Part shown: positions 40,015 through 49,021 of the stretch, in pieces
Position numbering within the stretch: position 1 is the stretch's first letter
Layout: each line of letters begins with the position of its first letter
Assembly: GCA_964554875.1 (NCBI GenBank)
Contig: CAZKQJ010000007.1
Coordinates: forward strand, 1 to 64,000
DNA: 64,000 nucleotides
From: Marispirochaeta sp964554875
GTDB lineage: Bacteria > Spirochaetota > Spirochaetia > JC444 > Marispirochaetaceae
Direction of reading: 5' to 3'
The notes under the pieces: model-generated
Databases searched by the model: none
Told to the model about the DNA's origin: nothing
Seen by the model: the letters and a program-made list of their open reading frames with translations, nothing else
Translations under genes and position numbers: made by a program

Positions 40015-41001
40015 ATGAGCAGCACCGCGAACAGAACCGAAGTTGATGTCGAACGGGCGAGTACCGAGTTACTTCGCTGCCGCAAAGAGATAGCCAAGCG
40101 ACTGGTGGGCCAGGAGTCCATGGTCGACGGCATGCTGATGGGCCTTATTGCCGGCGGGCATGTACTGCTGGAGGGGGTCCCGGGACTGGCGAAGACCCTG
40201 GCTGTCAAAACCCTGGCGGAGGTTCTGGATGCAAGCTTCAAGCGGCTCCAGTTTACCCCCGACCTTCTGCCGGCGGACCTGATCGGAACCATGATTTACC
40301 GCCAGCAGACCGGAGAGTTCGTGGCCAGAAAGGGACCGGTTTTCGCCAACATCGTCCTGGCCGACGAGATCAACCGTGCACCCGCCAAGGTCCAGTCGGC
40401 CCTCCTGGAAGCCATGGAGGAGCGGCACGTAACCATCGGGGATGAGACCCACTATCTTCCCAAGCCCTTCTTCGTTCTGGCCACCCAGAACCCCATCGAG
40501 AGCGAAGGAACCTATCCCCTGCCCGAAGCCCAGCTGGACCGTTTCATGATGAAGCTCAAGATCAACTACCCGGATCCCCAGGAGGAACTGGCCATTCTGC
40601 GGCGCATGGGGGTGGAGAAGAAGTCCTTCATCCAGAAGGTCCTTACTCCGGGGATCCTGAATATCATCAAGGAGACCGCCGCTGCGATCAAGGTCGATGA
40701 GAGGATCGAGGAGTATATAGTCTCCATTGTCACCGCGTCCCGGGAAAATGACGCGGCCCGCTTCGGCTACACCCGCTATATCGAATACGGAGCATCTACC
40801 CGGGCGACCCTCTTTCTGTACCGGGCGGCCAAGGTAAAAGCCCTTTTCGCCGGCAGGAACTACGTAATACCCGAGGATGTCAAGGAGACTGCCTACGATG
40901 TGCTTCGTCACCGGATCATCCTCTCCTATGAGGCGGAATCGGAGGAGCTCAGCAGCGAAGATGTCATAACCATGATACTCCGGGCCGTACCCGTTCCCTG
41001 A
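40015..41001 (+). CDS. MoxR-family AAA+ ATPase
   Basis: The 328-residue MoxR ATPase acts as a chaperone for vWA-domain partners. Walker A appears as EGVPGLAKT, Walker B as VLADEINRAP, and sensor 1 as VLATQNPIESEGTYPLPEAQLDRF, all intact. It opens an operon with a DUF58 protein and two vWA proteins, the usual partner set, implying assembly or insertion of metal centres or membrane complexes. AAGGA lies upstream of the ATG. The C-terminal lid domain includes YGASTRATLFLYRAAK. The call is very secure at family level, the client only by context. Confidence 0.95.
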   Translation: MSSTANRTEVDVERASTELLRCRKEIAKRLVGQESMVDGMLMGLIAGGHVLLEGVPGLAKTLAVKTLAEVLDASFKRLQFTPDLLPADLIGTMIYRQQTGEFVARKGPVFANIVLADEINRAPAKVQSALLEAMEERHVTIGDETHYLPKPFFVLATQNPIESEGTYPLPEAQLDRFMMKLKINYPDPQEELAILRRMGVEKKSFIQKVLTPGILNIIKETAAAIKVDERIEEYIVSIVTASRENDAARFGYTRYIEYGASTRATLFLYRAAKVKALFAGRNYVIPEDVKETAYDVLRHRIILSYEAESEELSSEDVITMILRAVPVP

Positions 41002-41013
41002 TTATCCGTATCC

Positions 41014-41889
41014 ATGGAGAAAGAGAGCCTATTTCAACGTATCCGTAACCTGCCTCTTGTCAGCGCCAAGCTTCTGGAAGGTCTCTTCGCCGGCAACTAC
41101 CGTTCCGTTTTCCGGGGCCCCGGTCTGGAATTCGACGAAGTCCGGGAATACTCCGAAGGAGACGATGTTCGAAACATAGACTGGAACGTTTCGTCCCGTA
41201 TGGGGAGTCCTTACGCCAAAACCTTCAGGGAGGAGCGGGAGCTGGTTCTCTCCCTGGTATTCGATGTCTCGGCTTCCCTGGATCAGGGAGTCGGAGATCT
41301 GAGTAAACGGGACATGGCGATGATTCTGGGGGCGATCTTCGCCTTTGCCGCGGTCCACAACAACGACCGGGTGGGGGGGGTCTTCTTTTCCGATCGTATA
41401 GAAAAATGGGTACCTCCCTCCAAGGGCCGCAAGCACGTGGCCAGTCTCATTCAGGATATGGAAAGTCTGAAGCCCCGGGGCGCGGGATCCGAGCTGGGCC
41501 TGGCCCTCAAGACGGTTTACGAATCTCTGAAATCCCGGGGAATCTGTGTTGTCTTCTCTGATTTCCGCACCGCCACCGGCTGGAACGAGATGACTCTCCT
41601 GGCCCGGAAGCACGATGTTATTGCCGTACGGATCAGCGATCCCGGCGATAAGGTTCTTCCCCTCAAAGGCAGTCTCGTACTCCAGGACCCCGAACGGGGG
41701 CACAGTCTGTTGGCTGGAGGTGCCAATCCTTCCTTTCGCAGCGCCTACAGGGATTTCTGGGATACCCAGGATGTAATCTTTCGCCGTGAGTGCCGGCGCC
41801 GAAGAATCCAGGTCCTCTCCGTTGACACCAGTGACGATCCTGTCGCCAAAGTGCTGGCATTTTTCAAGACCCGGAGGCGCGTCTCATGA
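41014..41889 (+). CDS. DUF58-domain protein of the MoxR/Bat operon
   Basis: This is a 291-residue cytoplasmic protein with the DUF58 signature near residues 30-60 (FRGPGLEFDEVREYSEGDDVRNIDW) followed by a vWA-like domain whose metal-site residues read DVSAS. The DVSAS motif and a later SDFRTATGW strand support a vWA fold. DUF58 proteins nearly always accompany MoxR ATPases and are thought to be their direct partners. It starts 12 bases after moxR and overlaps the next gene by 4 bases, so it is co-translated. Confidence 0.9.
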   Translation: MEKESLFQRIRNLPLVSAKLLEGLFAGNYRSVFRGPGLEFDEVREYSEGDDVRNIDWNVSSRMGSPYAKTFREERELVLSLVFDVSASLDQGVGDLSKRDMAMILGAIFAFAAVHNNDRVGGVFFSDRIEKWVPPSKGRKHVASLIQDMESLKPRGAGSELGLALKTVYESLKSRGICVVFSDFRTATGWNEMTLLARKHDVIAVRISDPGDKVLPLKGSLVLQDPERGHSLLAGGANPSFRSAYRDFWDTQDVIFRRECRRRRIQVLSVDTSDDPVAKVLAFFKTRRRVS

Positions 41890-42794
41890 ATGCTGCCGGT
41901 ATCCGGAGATTATTAGCCCTTTTTCTCATCCTTGCAGCATCGTTTCTGTATGCTTCCCCACGGGTTGTATCCGTCCACCTGCTTCCCCCGGAGTTCTATG
42001 TGGGAGACACGGTGGAATTGCGGATTATCCTGCGTTCCGAGGGGGGAGAGCTGTTCCGTCCTCCCGATGTGCTGCCCCAGCCTGACTGGGTTTTTTTTCA
42101 CGGGGCCAGAGTGGAGCAGCGGGGGGAAAATCATGAACTGCGAATCTTTTTTTCCCCCTTCTCTCCCGGCACCCGGACACTGCCGGAACTGGATTTCGGT
42201 TCCTATGTTCTTTCGGGAATGAAGATCCATACCAGCTCCATCCTGGAAAACGAAGGCGAGCTGGCGGATATCCGGGGCCAGTTGTACCTTCCCGGCACCT
42301 TTACCCTGCTGATTATTACCGCCATGGTTGTGCTGGTCGGGCCACTTGCCCTGATCGCCGTCTCCGGGGCCCTTCGGCGGCGGCTGCGTTCCGCTGCCGC
42401 TCTTCTGGCGCGGAAACGTCCCTACTGGCGGCTCAAACGGGACTTGAAGGAACTGAGTTCCCAGGCTTTGATGATGCCGGACCGGGATTTTTATTACCGT
42501 CTCTCCGACGCAGTACGCAGCTACATCAGCCGGCGGACAGGATGGGACTGTATAACCACAACGATTCACGAGATTCGGTCCATGATGCAGAGTCTTTTTC
42601 CGAAAGGGGATATCGCCATGCGGCTTATCCATTTTCTTGAATACGCGGACATGATTAAATTTGCCGGAGTCGAAGCGGGAAGTGCCCGCAAGGGAGACGA
42701 TATCCTGCGCCTTGAAGAACTTGCATCTGCAGTGGAAGAGGAGTGCAAATTACGGGACAGGGATAAGCAGGAGGATGACGATGTGGATATTTGA
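41886..42794 (+). CDS. Single-pass membrane protein of the Bat operon, unknown function
   Basis: The 302-residue product has a signal peptide (residues 1-24), a beta-rich periplasmic part of about 110 residues with VYVGDTVELRIIL-like Ig/BatD features, a membrane helix at about 138-160 and a cytoplasmic C-terminal half of 140 residues that is basic then acidic. It resembles the membrane proteins that sit between DUF58 and BatA genes in other genomes (DUF4381-type), although I do not assert that family. The overlaps with both neighbours (4 and 14 bases) make it an integral operon member, probably linking the periplasmic BatD-like domain to the vWA proteins. Confidence 0.7.
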   Translation: MNAAGIRRLLALFLILAASFLYASPRVVSVHLLPPEFYVGDTVELRIILRSEGGELFRPPDVLPQPDWVFFHGARVEQRGENHELRIFFSPFSPGTRTLPELDFGSYVLSGMKIHTSSILENEGELADIRGQLYLPGTFTLLIITAMVVLVGPLALIAVSGALRRRLRSAAALLARKRPYWRLKRDLKELSSQALMMPDRDFYYRLSDAVRSYISRRTGWDCITTTIHEIRSMMQSLFPKGDIAMRLIHFLEYADMIKFAGVEAGSARKGDDILRLEELASAVEEECKLRDRDKQEDDDVDI

Positions 42795-43782
42795 GAGTCC
42801 CGCTTATCTGCTGCTTCTTGGGCTCCTTTTACCCGGGATTTTCGCCGCCCATTTCTGGAAGGGCCGGGGAGGGAGGATCCCTTTTTCCCTTTCCGTATGG
42901 CGGGGCGACACCTTTCAGGAAAGTCCCCTCAGTCTGCGTTTTCTGAGCTTCTTGTCCTATTTTCTTTTCTGGATGGGATTTGTACTGCTGGTGCTGGCCC
43001 TGGCGGGTCCGGGAAGGATTACCAAGGAGCGGGTCTACTTGACCCGCGGTATAGATATTGTCTTTGTCCTGGATGAGTCTCCCAGTATGTCGGCCCAGGA
43101 TTTCTTTCCCTCCAACCGTTTTACCATGGCCAAAGAGGTCATCAGGTCCTTTATCCGTTCCAGGGAAAATGATCCGGTCGGGCTGGTGATATTTTCCAAT
43201 GAAGCGGCCCTCATGGTTCCTCCTACCCTGGATTACAGGGCTTACCTCAACGTGCTTGATGAGCTTCAGCTCATGAGTCTCGGCCGGGGCACGGCCATCG
43301 GCATGGGAATAGCCGTTGCATCCCTTCATCTGCGGCAGAGCAGCGCCGAGGAGAAGATAATCGTTCTGCTGACGGACGGCGAAAACAATGCCGGTGAAAT
43401 TACCCCCGCCAGCGCGGCTGAGGTAGCTGCTTCCCTGGGAATCAGAATCTTTGCCATCGGCATCGGAAGTCCCGGGGACGTTCCTGGAGAGTACACCGAC
43501 CCCGAGACGGGCAGGATTTTTCGCGGAGTCTTTTCCGGCAGTTATGATGAGGATCTGCTGCGGATGATAGCGGAGACCACCGGCGGGCGATTCTATTCCG
43601 CTTCCACTCCAGGGGCCCTGGAAACGGTGTTTCGCTCCATTGACTCCGTAACGGTTACGGAAAAACGGGTAAAGGTGAGAACAGAAACCGAACCCTCCTA
43701 TCGCTACTTCCTTCTTGCGGGAGGTATGGCCATACTGCTGCACCTTTTCATTCGCAAGTATCTGCTGCGGGAGGTTCTTTAG
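42781..43782 (+). CDS. batA: BatA-like vWA-domain membrane protein
   Basis: This 333-residue inner-membrane protein has two N-terminal helices (about 8-25, 58-77), a vWA domain (about 90-290) and a C-terminal helix (about 310-328). The MIDAS metal site is DESPS at 98-102, with LTDGENNAG later. The arrangement is that of BatA in the Bacteroides aerotolerance operon. The ATG lies inside the previous gene, with AGGAGGATGACG as Shine-Dalgarno; a longer open frame to 42661 has no support. The name batA is by homology and context; aerotolerance itself was shown for Bacteroides. Confidence 0.88.
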   Translation: MWIFESPAYLLLLGLLLPGIFAAHFWKGRGGRIPFSLSVWRGDTFQESPLSLRFLSFLSYFLFWMGFVLLVLALAGPGRITKERVYLTRGIDIVFVLDESPSMSAQDFFPSNRFTMAKEVIRSFIRSRENDPVGLVIFSNEAALMVPPTLDYRAYLNVLDELQLMSLGRGTAIGMGIAVASLHLRQSSAEEKIIVLLTDGENNAGEITPASAAEVAASLGIRIFAIGIGSPGDVPGEYTDPETGRIFRGVFSGSYDEDLLRMIAETTGGRFYSASTPGALETVFRSIDSVTVTEKRVKVRTETEPSYRYFLLAGGMAILLHLFIRKYLLREVL

Positions 43783-43784
43783 CC

Positions 43785-44759
43785 ATGTTTCGTTATCCTC
43801 ACCTCCTTTTTGGACTCCTGTTGCTTGTTCCGGTCATCATTCTGCTCTGGCTGGAATTCCTGCGAGGCAGACGGGATCTTGAATACTGTCTCGGCCGCTG
43901 GAGGGCAGGAAGCTACCTGGATATCTTTACGGTAAAATGGTTCTTTTCCGCCCTGGCCCTGGTACTCTTTAGTGTATTTACCTTATTTGCCGCTGCGGAT
44001 CCGGAACGAAAGGGACGTCCGGAAATACGGACCATCGAATCCCGGGATATCGTCTTTGCCCTGGATGTCTCTTTAAGCATGCTGGCCCGGGACTCCTCTC
44101 CCTCACGGCTCGGACGTTCCGTTGAGGTGATGCGGGGAATTCTTAACTCCCGGGGCGGGACCTCACGTTTTGCCCTGGTGGCTTTTCAGGAGATCGGGGT
44201 AAAGATGATTCCGATAACCGAAGATCTGACCCTGTTTGAAACAGTGTTCCAGAATATCGGACCTCAGGTTCTCTCCCGTCGTGGTTCAGATCTGATAGCC
44301 GGGCTTAGTGCTGCCCTTGATGCTTTTCCGGGGAACGTGGAGAGCGAAAAGCTTCTCTTCGTTTTTTCAGATGGAGAAAACTTTGGAGGAGCTGTAAACC
44401 CCGTGGTTGAGACTGCCCGGCAAAAGGGTATACGGATTATATCCATCGGCGCAGGTACGGCGGAAGGCTCAGTCATCCCTCTGGAAGAGGACCGGGAACT
44501 GCATGATTCAGCAGGTAACAGGGTGATTACCCGCCTGAATCCCGAGAATATGCGGTATCTGGCCCGGGAAACAGAGGGAGAGTATTTTTCTCTTAATGAT
44601 CCTGCGCTGATAAGCAAAATCGATACCGTTTTCGGATCCTCGTCGGTACGGTACAATGAACCCCGGGAATCGGCGTATCGGCCGTATCTGCTGATCGCTG
44701 TATTCGCTCTGTATATATATTTTTTGGTGCGGGTAATACCTTGGAAAAGAACCTTTTAA
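43785..44759 (+). CDS. batB: BatB-like vWA-domain membrane protein
   Basis: The 324-residue paralogue of BatA follows it with a 2-base gap. It has two N-terminal helices (about 8-26, 52-70), a vWA domain with MIDAS DVSLS at 94-98 and FSDGENFGG later, and a final helix near 305-322. BatA and BatB are thought to form a membrane complex chaperoned by MoxR. Its end overlaps the TTG start of the TPR lipoprotein by 19 bases. Confidence 0.88.
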   Translation: MFRYPHLLFGLLLLVPVIILLWLEFLRGRRDLEYCLGRWRAGSYLDIFTVKWFFSALALVLFSVFTLFAAADPERKGRPEIRTIESRDIVFALDVSLSMLARDSSPSRLGRSVEVMRGILNSRGGTSRFALVAFQEIGVKMIPITEDLTLFETVFQNIGPQVLSRRGSDLIAGLSAALDAFPGNVESEKLLFVFSDGENFGGAVNPVVETARQKGIRIISIGAGTAEGSVIPLEEDRELHDSAGNRVITRLNPENMRYLARETEGEYFSLNDPALISKIDTVFGSSSVRYNEPRESAYRPYLLIAVFALYIYFLVRVIPWKRTF

Positions 44760-45331
44760 TACTGTTGTTTCCCCTGCTGCTTTTCTCGTGTACCCCCTAT
44801 CGGACCCATTGGCAGGTCCTGAAAGGAAACTATGAATACATAAACGGGCGCTATCAGTCTGCTGCGGTCTCGTATCTGGGTATTCTGGAAAATCAGATAA
44901 ACGAAGAGGAGGTCATCCATTACAACCTGGGGAATGTTTTCTATGCTCTGGGAGAAACCACCGCATCCGAAGACGAATGGAACAAGGCTCTGGAAGGGGA
45001 GGATTCGGAACTGAAATTCAGGACCTTGTTTAATATGGGTAATCTTTATTATGAGCTCAGCCACTACCGTTCCGCCTTTGAAAGTTTCAAACAGGCTCTT
45101 CTTCTGCGTCCCGACAGCAGGGAGGCAAAGAGGAATATGGAATTGACCCTGTTGAGGCTTGGCAGCCAAACGGACGAAGAGCGGGCTATCCCTGCCGGCG
45201 GCTCGGTCAGCGGCGGGGATACATCATCCGAAGAGGTCGACAGAATTTTACAGTATATTAAACGCAAGGAGGAGTCCCAGTGGGTATCCCAGCATGGCGG
45301 GGACCAGGAAAGCGACGGACCTTTCTGGTAG
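44741..45331 (+). CDS. batC: BatC-like TPR lipoprotein
   Basis: The 196-residue product begins with TTG inside the batB 3' end. A short signal peptide ends in the lipobox LLFSC (Cys about 17). It then has about three TPR units (residues 25-130: YQSAAVSYLGILEN, VIHYNLGNVFYALGE, FRTLFNMGNLYYEL), followed by a Gly/Ser-rich acidic linker. BatC homologues are TPR proteins associated with BatA/BatB. It should sit at the periplasmic face of a membrane. The next gene overlaps its last 52 bases. Confidence 0.8.
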   Translation: MEKNLLILLFPLLLFSCTPYRTHWQVLKGNYEYINGRYQSAAVSYLGILENQINEEEVIHYNLGNVFYALGETTASEDEWNKALEGEDSELKFRTLFNMGNLYYELSHYRSAFESFKQALLLRPDSREAKRNMELTLLRLGSQTDEERAIPAGGSVSGGDTSSEEVDRILQYIKRKEESQWVSQHGGDQESDGPFW

Positions 45332-47331
45332 GTCTTTTCCTTGTTGCTCTCTTTTCAGAATCCATATTCGGGGAAGACAGTCCGGCTCTCTCATTTTTAC
45401 CGAATCCCGTCGGACTGAACGACCGTTTTACCCTCTCCTTTGAAATTGATGTTCCATCGGCTTCAATGGTCAGCGTAGAAGACTGGGAGTTCCCGGAGGG
45501 GATACGTTTATACGCGGGGCCGAATATCCGTGGAATTGTAAAGGTAAAAGAGGACGGCAGCAGTCATCCCGCTGTTTCCGTCAGCTACATTCTGCTGTCC
45601 AACCGGACCGGAAGGGTGCTCTTTCCCGAGCTGCCTTTTGTTGTGGGTTCTGAAAGACATACAACGGAAGTGGGCATTCAGCGTGTTGGGACCTACCGCG
45701 ACAACCGGCTCTCTATTCCGCTTGAGCTGGAGTGGGAAATCCCTGAGGGGCCCTTCTATGAGGGACAGACAATTCCGGCGGTTCTGGTAATGCGAAACCA
45801 GGAGGAGATCCTGCTGCCTGAGAGGGTTTCTGTCCCGGCGTCAGGGGGAGGACTCTTTGAGGAGGCCCCTGAACTTGGAGAAATCCGCCGACGGCTTTAC
45901 GGGGATACCGTTCTCTACACGGTACCGGTAACGGGATACCTCTTTACGCCCACCGGAGCCGGTCGCTTCTTTTTGAACAAGGCCTCTGTTACAGCGGAAG
46001 GCATCCCGGGAACATCCGACGCGCTGGCAGTCAATGTTGAATCCCTGCCCGAAGATGTGGCTGCCTCTGGAGGAGTTGGGCGTTTTGAAATGGATGTTTC
46101 TCCACTTCCGGAAACCTCCAGGGTGGGGGATACCATTCAGTTGACTGTACGCATAACGGGAGAAGGCAACCTTGCCTATCTGACCCCCCCGGAGCCCGAT
46201 TTTGATGGTCTTGTTCTTGTTCGCAGCGAAGAAACGCACGACTATCGGGCTTCCCAGGGCGGATACCAGGGATATCGGGAGACCCGGTATCTGATTCAAA
46301 CTGAGGAGGAGGGGAATTTTGAAATCAGTGTTCCCGCCTTTTCCTTTTTCGATCCCTGGGATACCAGGGTTTTTACCCTTCCGGGTCGGGAATTGGCATT
46401 CCAGGTAATATCCGGCGGTCTCATTTCCATTGAGGAGGAGACCTTCAGTTTATCGGATCTGCGTTATACTCCGGCTGAGATAATTAGCGCCCAGTCGATT
46501 GAACTCTTCAGGCTCCGCTATGTCTATCTTGCTTTCGTGCCCGGCCCCCTGCTCCTTTTTCTGTTTCGGGTCCATCGAAAACGGCTGCTTCAGTTTTTAC
46601 TGCTGCTTCTTGCGCCCTGGGTTCTCTTTATACTCTCCGTTTCTGGAGAACATATTGACTTTGAACGGCTCAAGGAGGCCGGGGAACTGCTTCAGCAGCA
46701 GGAATATGAAGCTGCATCCCTTCTCTACAGGGATCTGGCTTCTGAACATCCACGGAATGGAAGGCTCCTGTTTAACTGGGCGCTGTGCCTTGAGGGGACG
46801 GAAAAGCGTGCGGAAGCAGTGAATACCCTTATTGCCTCAGCCCGACATGCAGTGCCTGACCCCAGGGTCCGCTCCTTTTGGGACAGTCTGACTGATTCCG
46901 ATCAGTATATCCGTCAGTTCCAGTTACCCGCCTATTTCCCGCCGGATGTCTCCTTTATCCTTCTGCTCATTTTTTATAATCTCTTTTTCCTGGCCGCTGT
47001 TCTCGCCATGTTCTTCAAACGTTCCTATCTGCTGCTTGTTTCGCTGCTCTTCGGCACCTTGAGTTTCGCTGCGGCGGGACTCTTCGGTCATGCCGTGTAT
47101 GTACGCAGCTCTCCAATTGCAGTTGTTGCTTCCGATGTTGTCAGCCGCCGTATTCCAAGAGATTCGGCCGAAGCATGGCTTGAACTACCCGAGGGGCTGA
47201 CGGTCAAGGTTACGCAGCGGTCTGGTGATTTTCTTCTTCTTTCCACCGCATACGGGGTAGAAGGCTGGGTAGGCAGCGGAGATATTCTTCGTTCCGATAA
47301 CTTGTTTCAGGATAGAAGGGAGCAGGAATGA
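45280..47331 (+). CDS. batD: BatD-like protein with TPR and SH3-like domains
   Basis: The 683-residue product begins with GTG after AAGGAGGAG, inside batC. A signal peptide covers about 1-31. Residues 35-400 are BatD-like beta-sandwich repeats (YEGQTIPAVLVMRNQEE; VGDTIQLTVRITGEGNLAYLTPP). Then come a membrane helix (about 410-430), a second (about 440-455), a TPR segment (460-550), two further helices (565-615) and a C-terminal bacterial SH3-like domain (LPEGLTVKVTQRSGDFLLLST...GWVGSGDI). It fuses roles encoded separately (BatD and BatE) in Bacteroides. Confidence 0.85.
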   Translation: MGIPAWRGPGKRRTFLVGLFLVALFSESIFGEDSPALSFLPNPVGLNDRFTLSFEIDVPSASMVSVEDWEFPEGIRLYAGPNIRGIVKVKEDGSSHPAVSVSYILLSNRTGRVLFPELPFVVGSERHTTEVGIQRVGTYRDNRLSIPLELEWEIPEGPFYEGQTIPAVLVMRNQEEILLPERVSVPASGGGLFEEAPELGEIRRRLYGDTVLYTVPVTGYLFTPTGAGRFFLNKASVTAEGIPGTSDALAVNVESLPEDVAASGGVGRFEMDVSPLPETSRVGDTIQLTVRITGEGNLAYLTPPEPDFDGLVLVRSEETHDYRASQGGYQGYRETRYLIQTEEEGNFEISVPAFSFFDPWDTRVFTLPGRELAFQVISGGLISIEEETFSLSDLRYTPAEIISAQSIELFRLRYVYLAFVPGPLLLFLFRVHRKRLLQFLLLLLAPWVLFILSVSGEHIDFERLKEAGELLQQQEYEAASLLYRDLASEHPRNGRLLFNWALCLEGTEKRAEAVNTLIASARHAVPDPRVRSFWDSLTDSDQYIRQFQLPAYFPPDVSFILLLIFYNLFFLAAVLAMFFKRSYLLLVSLLFGTLSFAAAGLFGHAVYVRSSPIAVVASDVVSRRIPRDSAEAWLELPEGLTVKVTQRSGDFLLLSTAYGVEGWVGSGDILRSDNLFQDRREQE

Positions 47332-47780
47332 ATTTTGGAGATATTCTGGAGCAATGGGAAAAGCAGAACTCACGGGGCAGGGATGCAAAGAGACAGCAGG
47401 AAACCTGCGAGGATCTCATGAACCGCTGGCTTGAAGAGAATCCCTATCCATTGAAGGATGCCGACCGGCCATTTCGCGGTAAAAAGAGTCCGTCCCGTAA
47501 AACCATCCGTCGCATGGCTCCACAGGATACCCTGGATCTTCACGGATACACAGTGGAAGAAGCCTTGAAGGAGCTCAACGGATTTCTGCTTCGCAGCAAA
47601 AGGCGGGGCCTTAAAAAGGTGCTGGTAATTCACGGAAAAGGAAACCATTCCGATACCGGAGAATCAATCCTGCGGAAAAAGGTGCGCCGCTATATTGCGG
47701 AGTCCCCTGTCTGCGGTGAACACGGCGTACCGCAGTCCGGAATGGGAGGAGAGGGGGCTGTCTGGATTATTCTGCGTTAA
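47328..47780 (+). CDS. Smr-domain protein
   Basis: This 150-residue protein has a charged N-terminus and a C-terminal small MutS-related (Smr) domain from about 65: LDLHG (69-73), HGKG (102-105) and the closing GGEGAVWIILR. Stand-alone Smr proteins are nucleases acting on branched DNA or on collided ribosomes' mRNA, depending on the lineage. The start ATGA overlaps the batD stop, so it rides on the Bat operon transcript though its role is unlikely to be the same. Confidence 0.88.
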   Translation: MNFGDILEQWEKQNSRGRDAKRQQETCEDLMNRWLEENPYPLKDADRPFRGKKSPSRKTIRRMAPQDTLDLHGYTVEEALKELNGFLLRSKRRGLKKVLVIHGKGNHSDTGESILRKKVRRYIAESPVCGEHGVPQSGMGGEGAVWIILR

Positions 47781-47790
47781 AAAATATGGT

Positions 47791-48009
47791 CTAGCGTTCC
47801 CGGTAAATAATACGGCCCCGGGTAAGATCGTAGGGAGACAGGGCAACCCGAACTTTGTCTCCAGGGACAATCCGGATGTAGTGTTTTCTCATTTTGCCGG
47901 AGAGATGGGTGAGAATGACATGTCCGTTCTGCAGTTCCACCCTGAACATGGTGTTCGGAAGAGATTCCTTTACAATACCTTCGACTTCAATAGCTTCCTC
48001 TTTGGCCAC
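47791..48009 (-). CDS. infA: Translation initiation factor IF-1
   Basis: IF-1 binds the ribosomal A site during initiation. The 72-residue OB-fold protein reads VAKEEAIEVEGIVKESLP...NTMFRVELQNGHVILTH...GKMRKHYIRIVPGDKVRVALSPYDLTRGRIIYR, which is the family core in full. The GTG start at 48009 is chosen because AGGAGG precedes it and the length is then standard; a longer frame to 48099 would add an unrelated peptide. The promoter is TTGACA-18-TACTAT. Convergent with the Smr gene. Confidence 0.95.
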   Translation of the reverse strand: MAKEEAIEVEGIVKESLPNTMFRVELQNGHVILTHLSGKMRKHYIRIVPGDKVRVALSPYDLTRGRIIYRER

Positions 48010-48033
48010 AATTCCTCCTGAAAATATAACGAA

Positions 48034-48063
48034 ATAGTAGGACATAGCCGCTTTCTTTGTCAA
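48034..48063 (-). promoter_or_regulatory. Promoter of infA
   Basis: On the minus strand TTGACA and TACTAT are separated by 18 bases, about 25 bases from the GTG start. It is the same -35/-10 pair and spacing as the tRNA-Arg promoter. Confidence 0.75.
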
Positions 48064-48092
48064 GGCAACAGGAATTCCCCTGTTTTCGCGCC

Positions 48093-48121
48093 TTGACATT
48101 TTTAAGCATTTCCTTCATATT
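48093..48121 (+). promoter_or_regulatory. Promoter of the DksA/TraR-type gene
   Basis: TTGACA and CATATT are separated by 17 bases, about 45 bases upstream of the ATG at 48167. It is divergent from the infA promoter. Confidence 0.6.
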
Positions 48122-48166
48122 CTCTTGCCATATTGCCTAGGGCATACGTTTAGCGAAGGTAGGATT

Positions 48167-48523
48167 ATGGATAAAGCGTTCGTGGACCAGATGAAGGAAA
48201 AGCTCATCACCCTCAAGGAAGAGATTGTTAACAATCTTATGAGTGAGAGCGAGGATTTCGAAAACCTCGTGCGTGACATGGATCCTAAGGATTTAGTAGA
48301 TGTCGCGGCTGATGATATCGACCGAAAAACCCTCGAAACCTTGAGTACCAACGATGTAAAAAGGCTCCGGCTTATTGATTCCGCCTTGTCGCGAATCAAG
48401 AACGAGCGATACGGCGTCTGCATGCGCTGCAACAAAAAAATCCCGAAAGAACGGCTCGAGGCGATCCCTTATGCGCTGATGTGCATCGACTGTAAAAGCT
48501 CCGAAGAAAGACGTAACCGATAG
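48167..48523 (+). CDS. DksA/TraR-family zinc-finger protein
   Basis: This 118-residue protein has a long helical N-terminal hairpin and a four-cysteine zinc finger: C85, C88, C106 and C109 (C-x2-C-x17-C-x2-C). Family members enter the RNA polymerase secondary channel and tune transcription with ppGpp. The coiled-coil tip carries MDPKDLVDVAADDID, where DksA has its functional DxxDxA aspartates; here the motif reads DVAADD, so activity is plausible. The start at 48167 begins MDKAFVDQM; the upstream extension lies in the promoter. Confidence 0.87.
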   Translation: MDKAFVDQMKEKLITLKEEIVNNLMSESEDFENLVRDMDPKDLVDVAADDIDRKTLETLSTNDVKRLRLIDSALSRIKNERYGVCMRCNKKIPKERLEAIPYALMCIDCKSSEERRNR

Positions 48524-48586
48524 TTTTTTCTAAACCCCTCTTCCGGAATTCCGAAAATAGAAACAGGCCCTGGGGCCGAATATTTC

Positions 48587-49006
48587 TTGACGGGAGTACC
48601 GGGATCTGTGCAGATACAGCATTCCAGTGTAAACAGAACGATACCTTTGAGCAGTCTGGTCCGGGGAAGCACAGGTTCTTCCCGGGTCGGTCTGCCTGTG
48701 TCCAGTTCCCAGGCTTTATACGCAAGATTCAAGCATGTATATGGACGGCCCAGTGAAAGCGGAGGTTTTTCCCTTTCAAAGCTCAGAGGCCTGGACAATC
48801 TGATCGACAAGCTGGTTAAACTGAAGGACAAGGATGCCGCGGTCCTTCCTAAACGGGAAGAACTTTCAGGGCTGTCCGAACAGGGACGGGATGCTCTGAT
48901 CAGGGAGCTTTCAGACAAGCTGCACAGGGCCTATCTTAAAGCAGAGACGAACCCCTTTGTCAGCCCCGGAGTCAGCACAGGTCTGCTGGCGGATTTCAGT
49001 CTATAG
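48587..49006 (+). CDS. Small protein of unknown function
   Basis: This open frame of 139 residues begins with TTG at 48587 (GTG at 48608 is an alternative). The N-terminal 50 residues are Ser/Gly/Val-rich and low in complexity; the second half is amphipathic helix (LDNLIDKLVKLKDKDAAVL, ELSDKLHRAYLKAE) and ends NPFVSPGVSTGLLADFSL. There is no signal peptide or recognised motif. The start is uncertain and no clear Shine-Dalgarno is seen. It could be a structural or regulatory protein of this lineage. The next gene is convergent 15 bases away. Confidence 0.5.
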   Translation: MTGVPGSVQIQHSSVNRTIPLSSLVRGSTGSSRVGLPVSSSQALYARFKHVYGRPSESGGFSLSKLRGLDNLIDKLVKLKDKDAAVLPKREELSGLSEQGRDALIRELSDKLHRAYLKAETNPFVSPGVSTGLLADFSL

Positions 49007-49021
49007 TGAGTCCTTCAGTAT

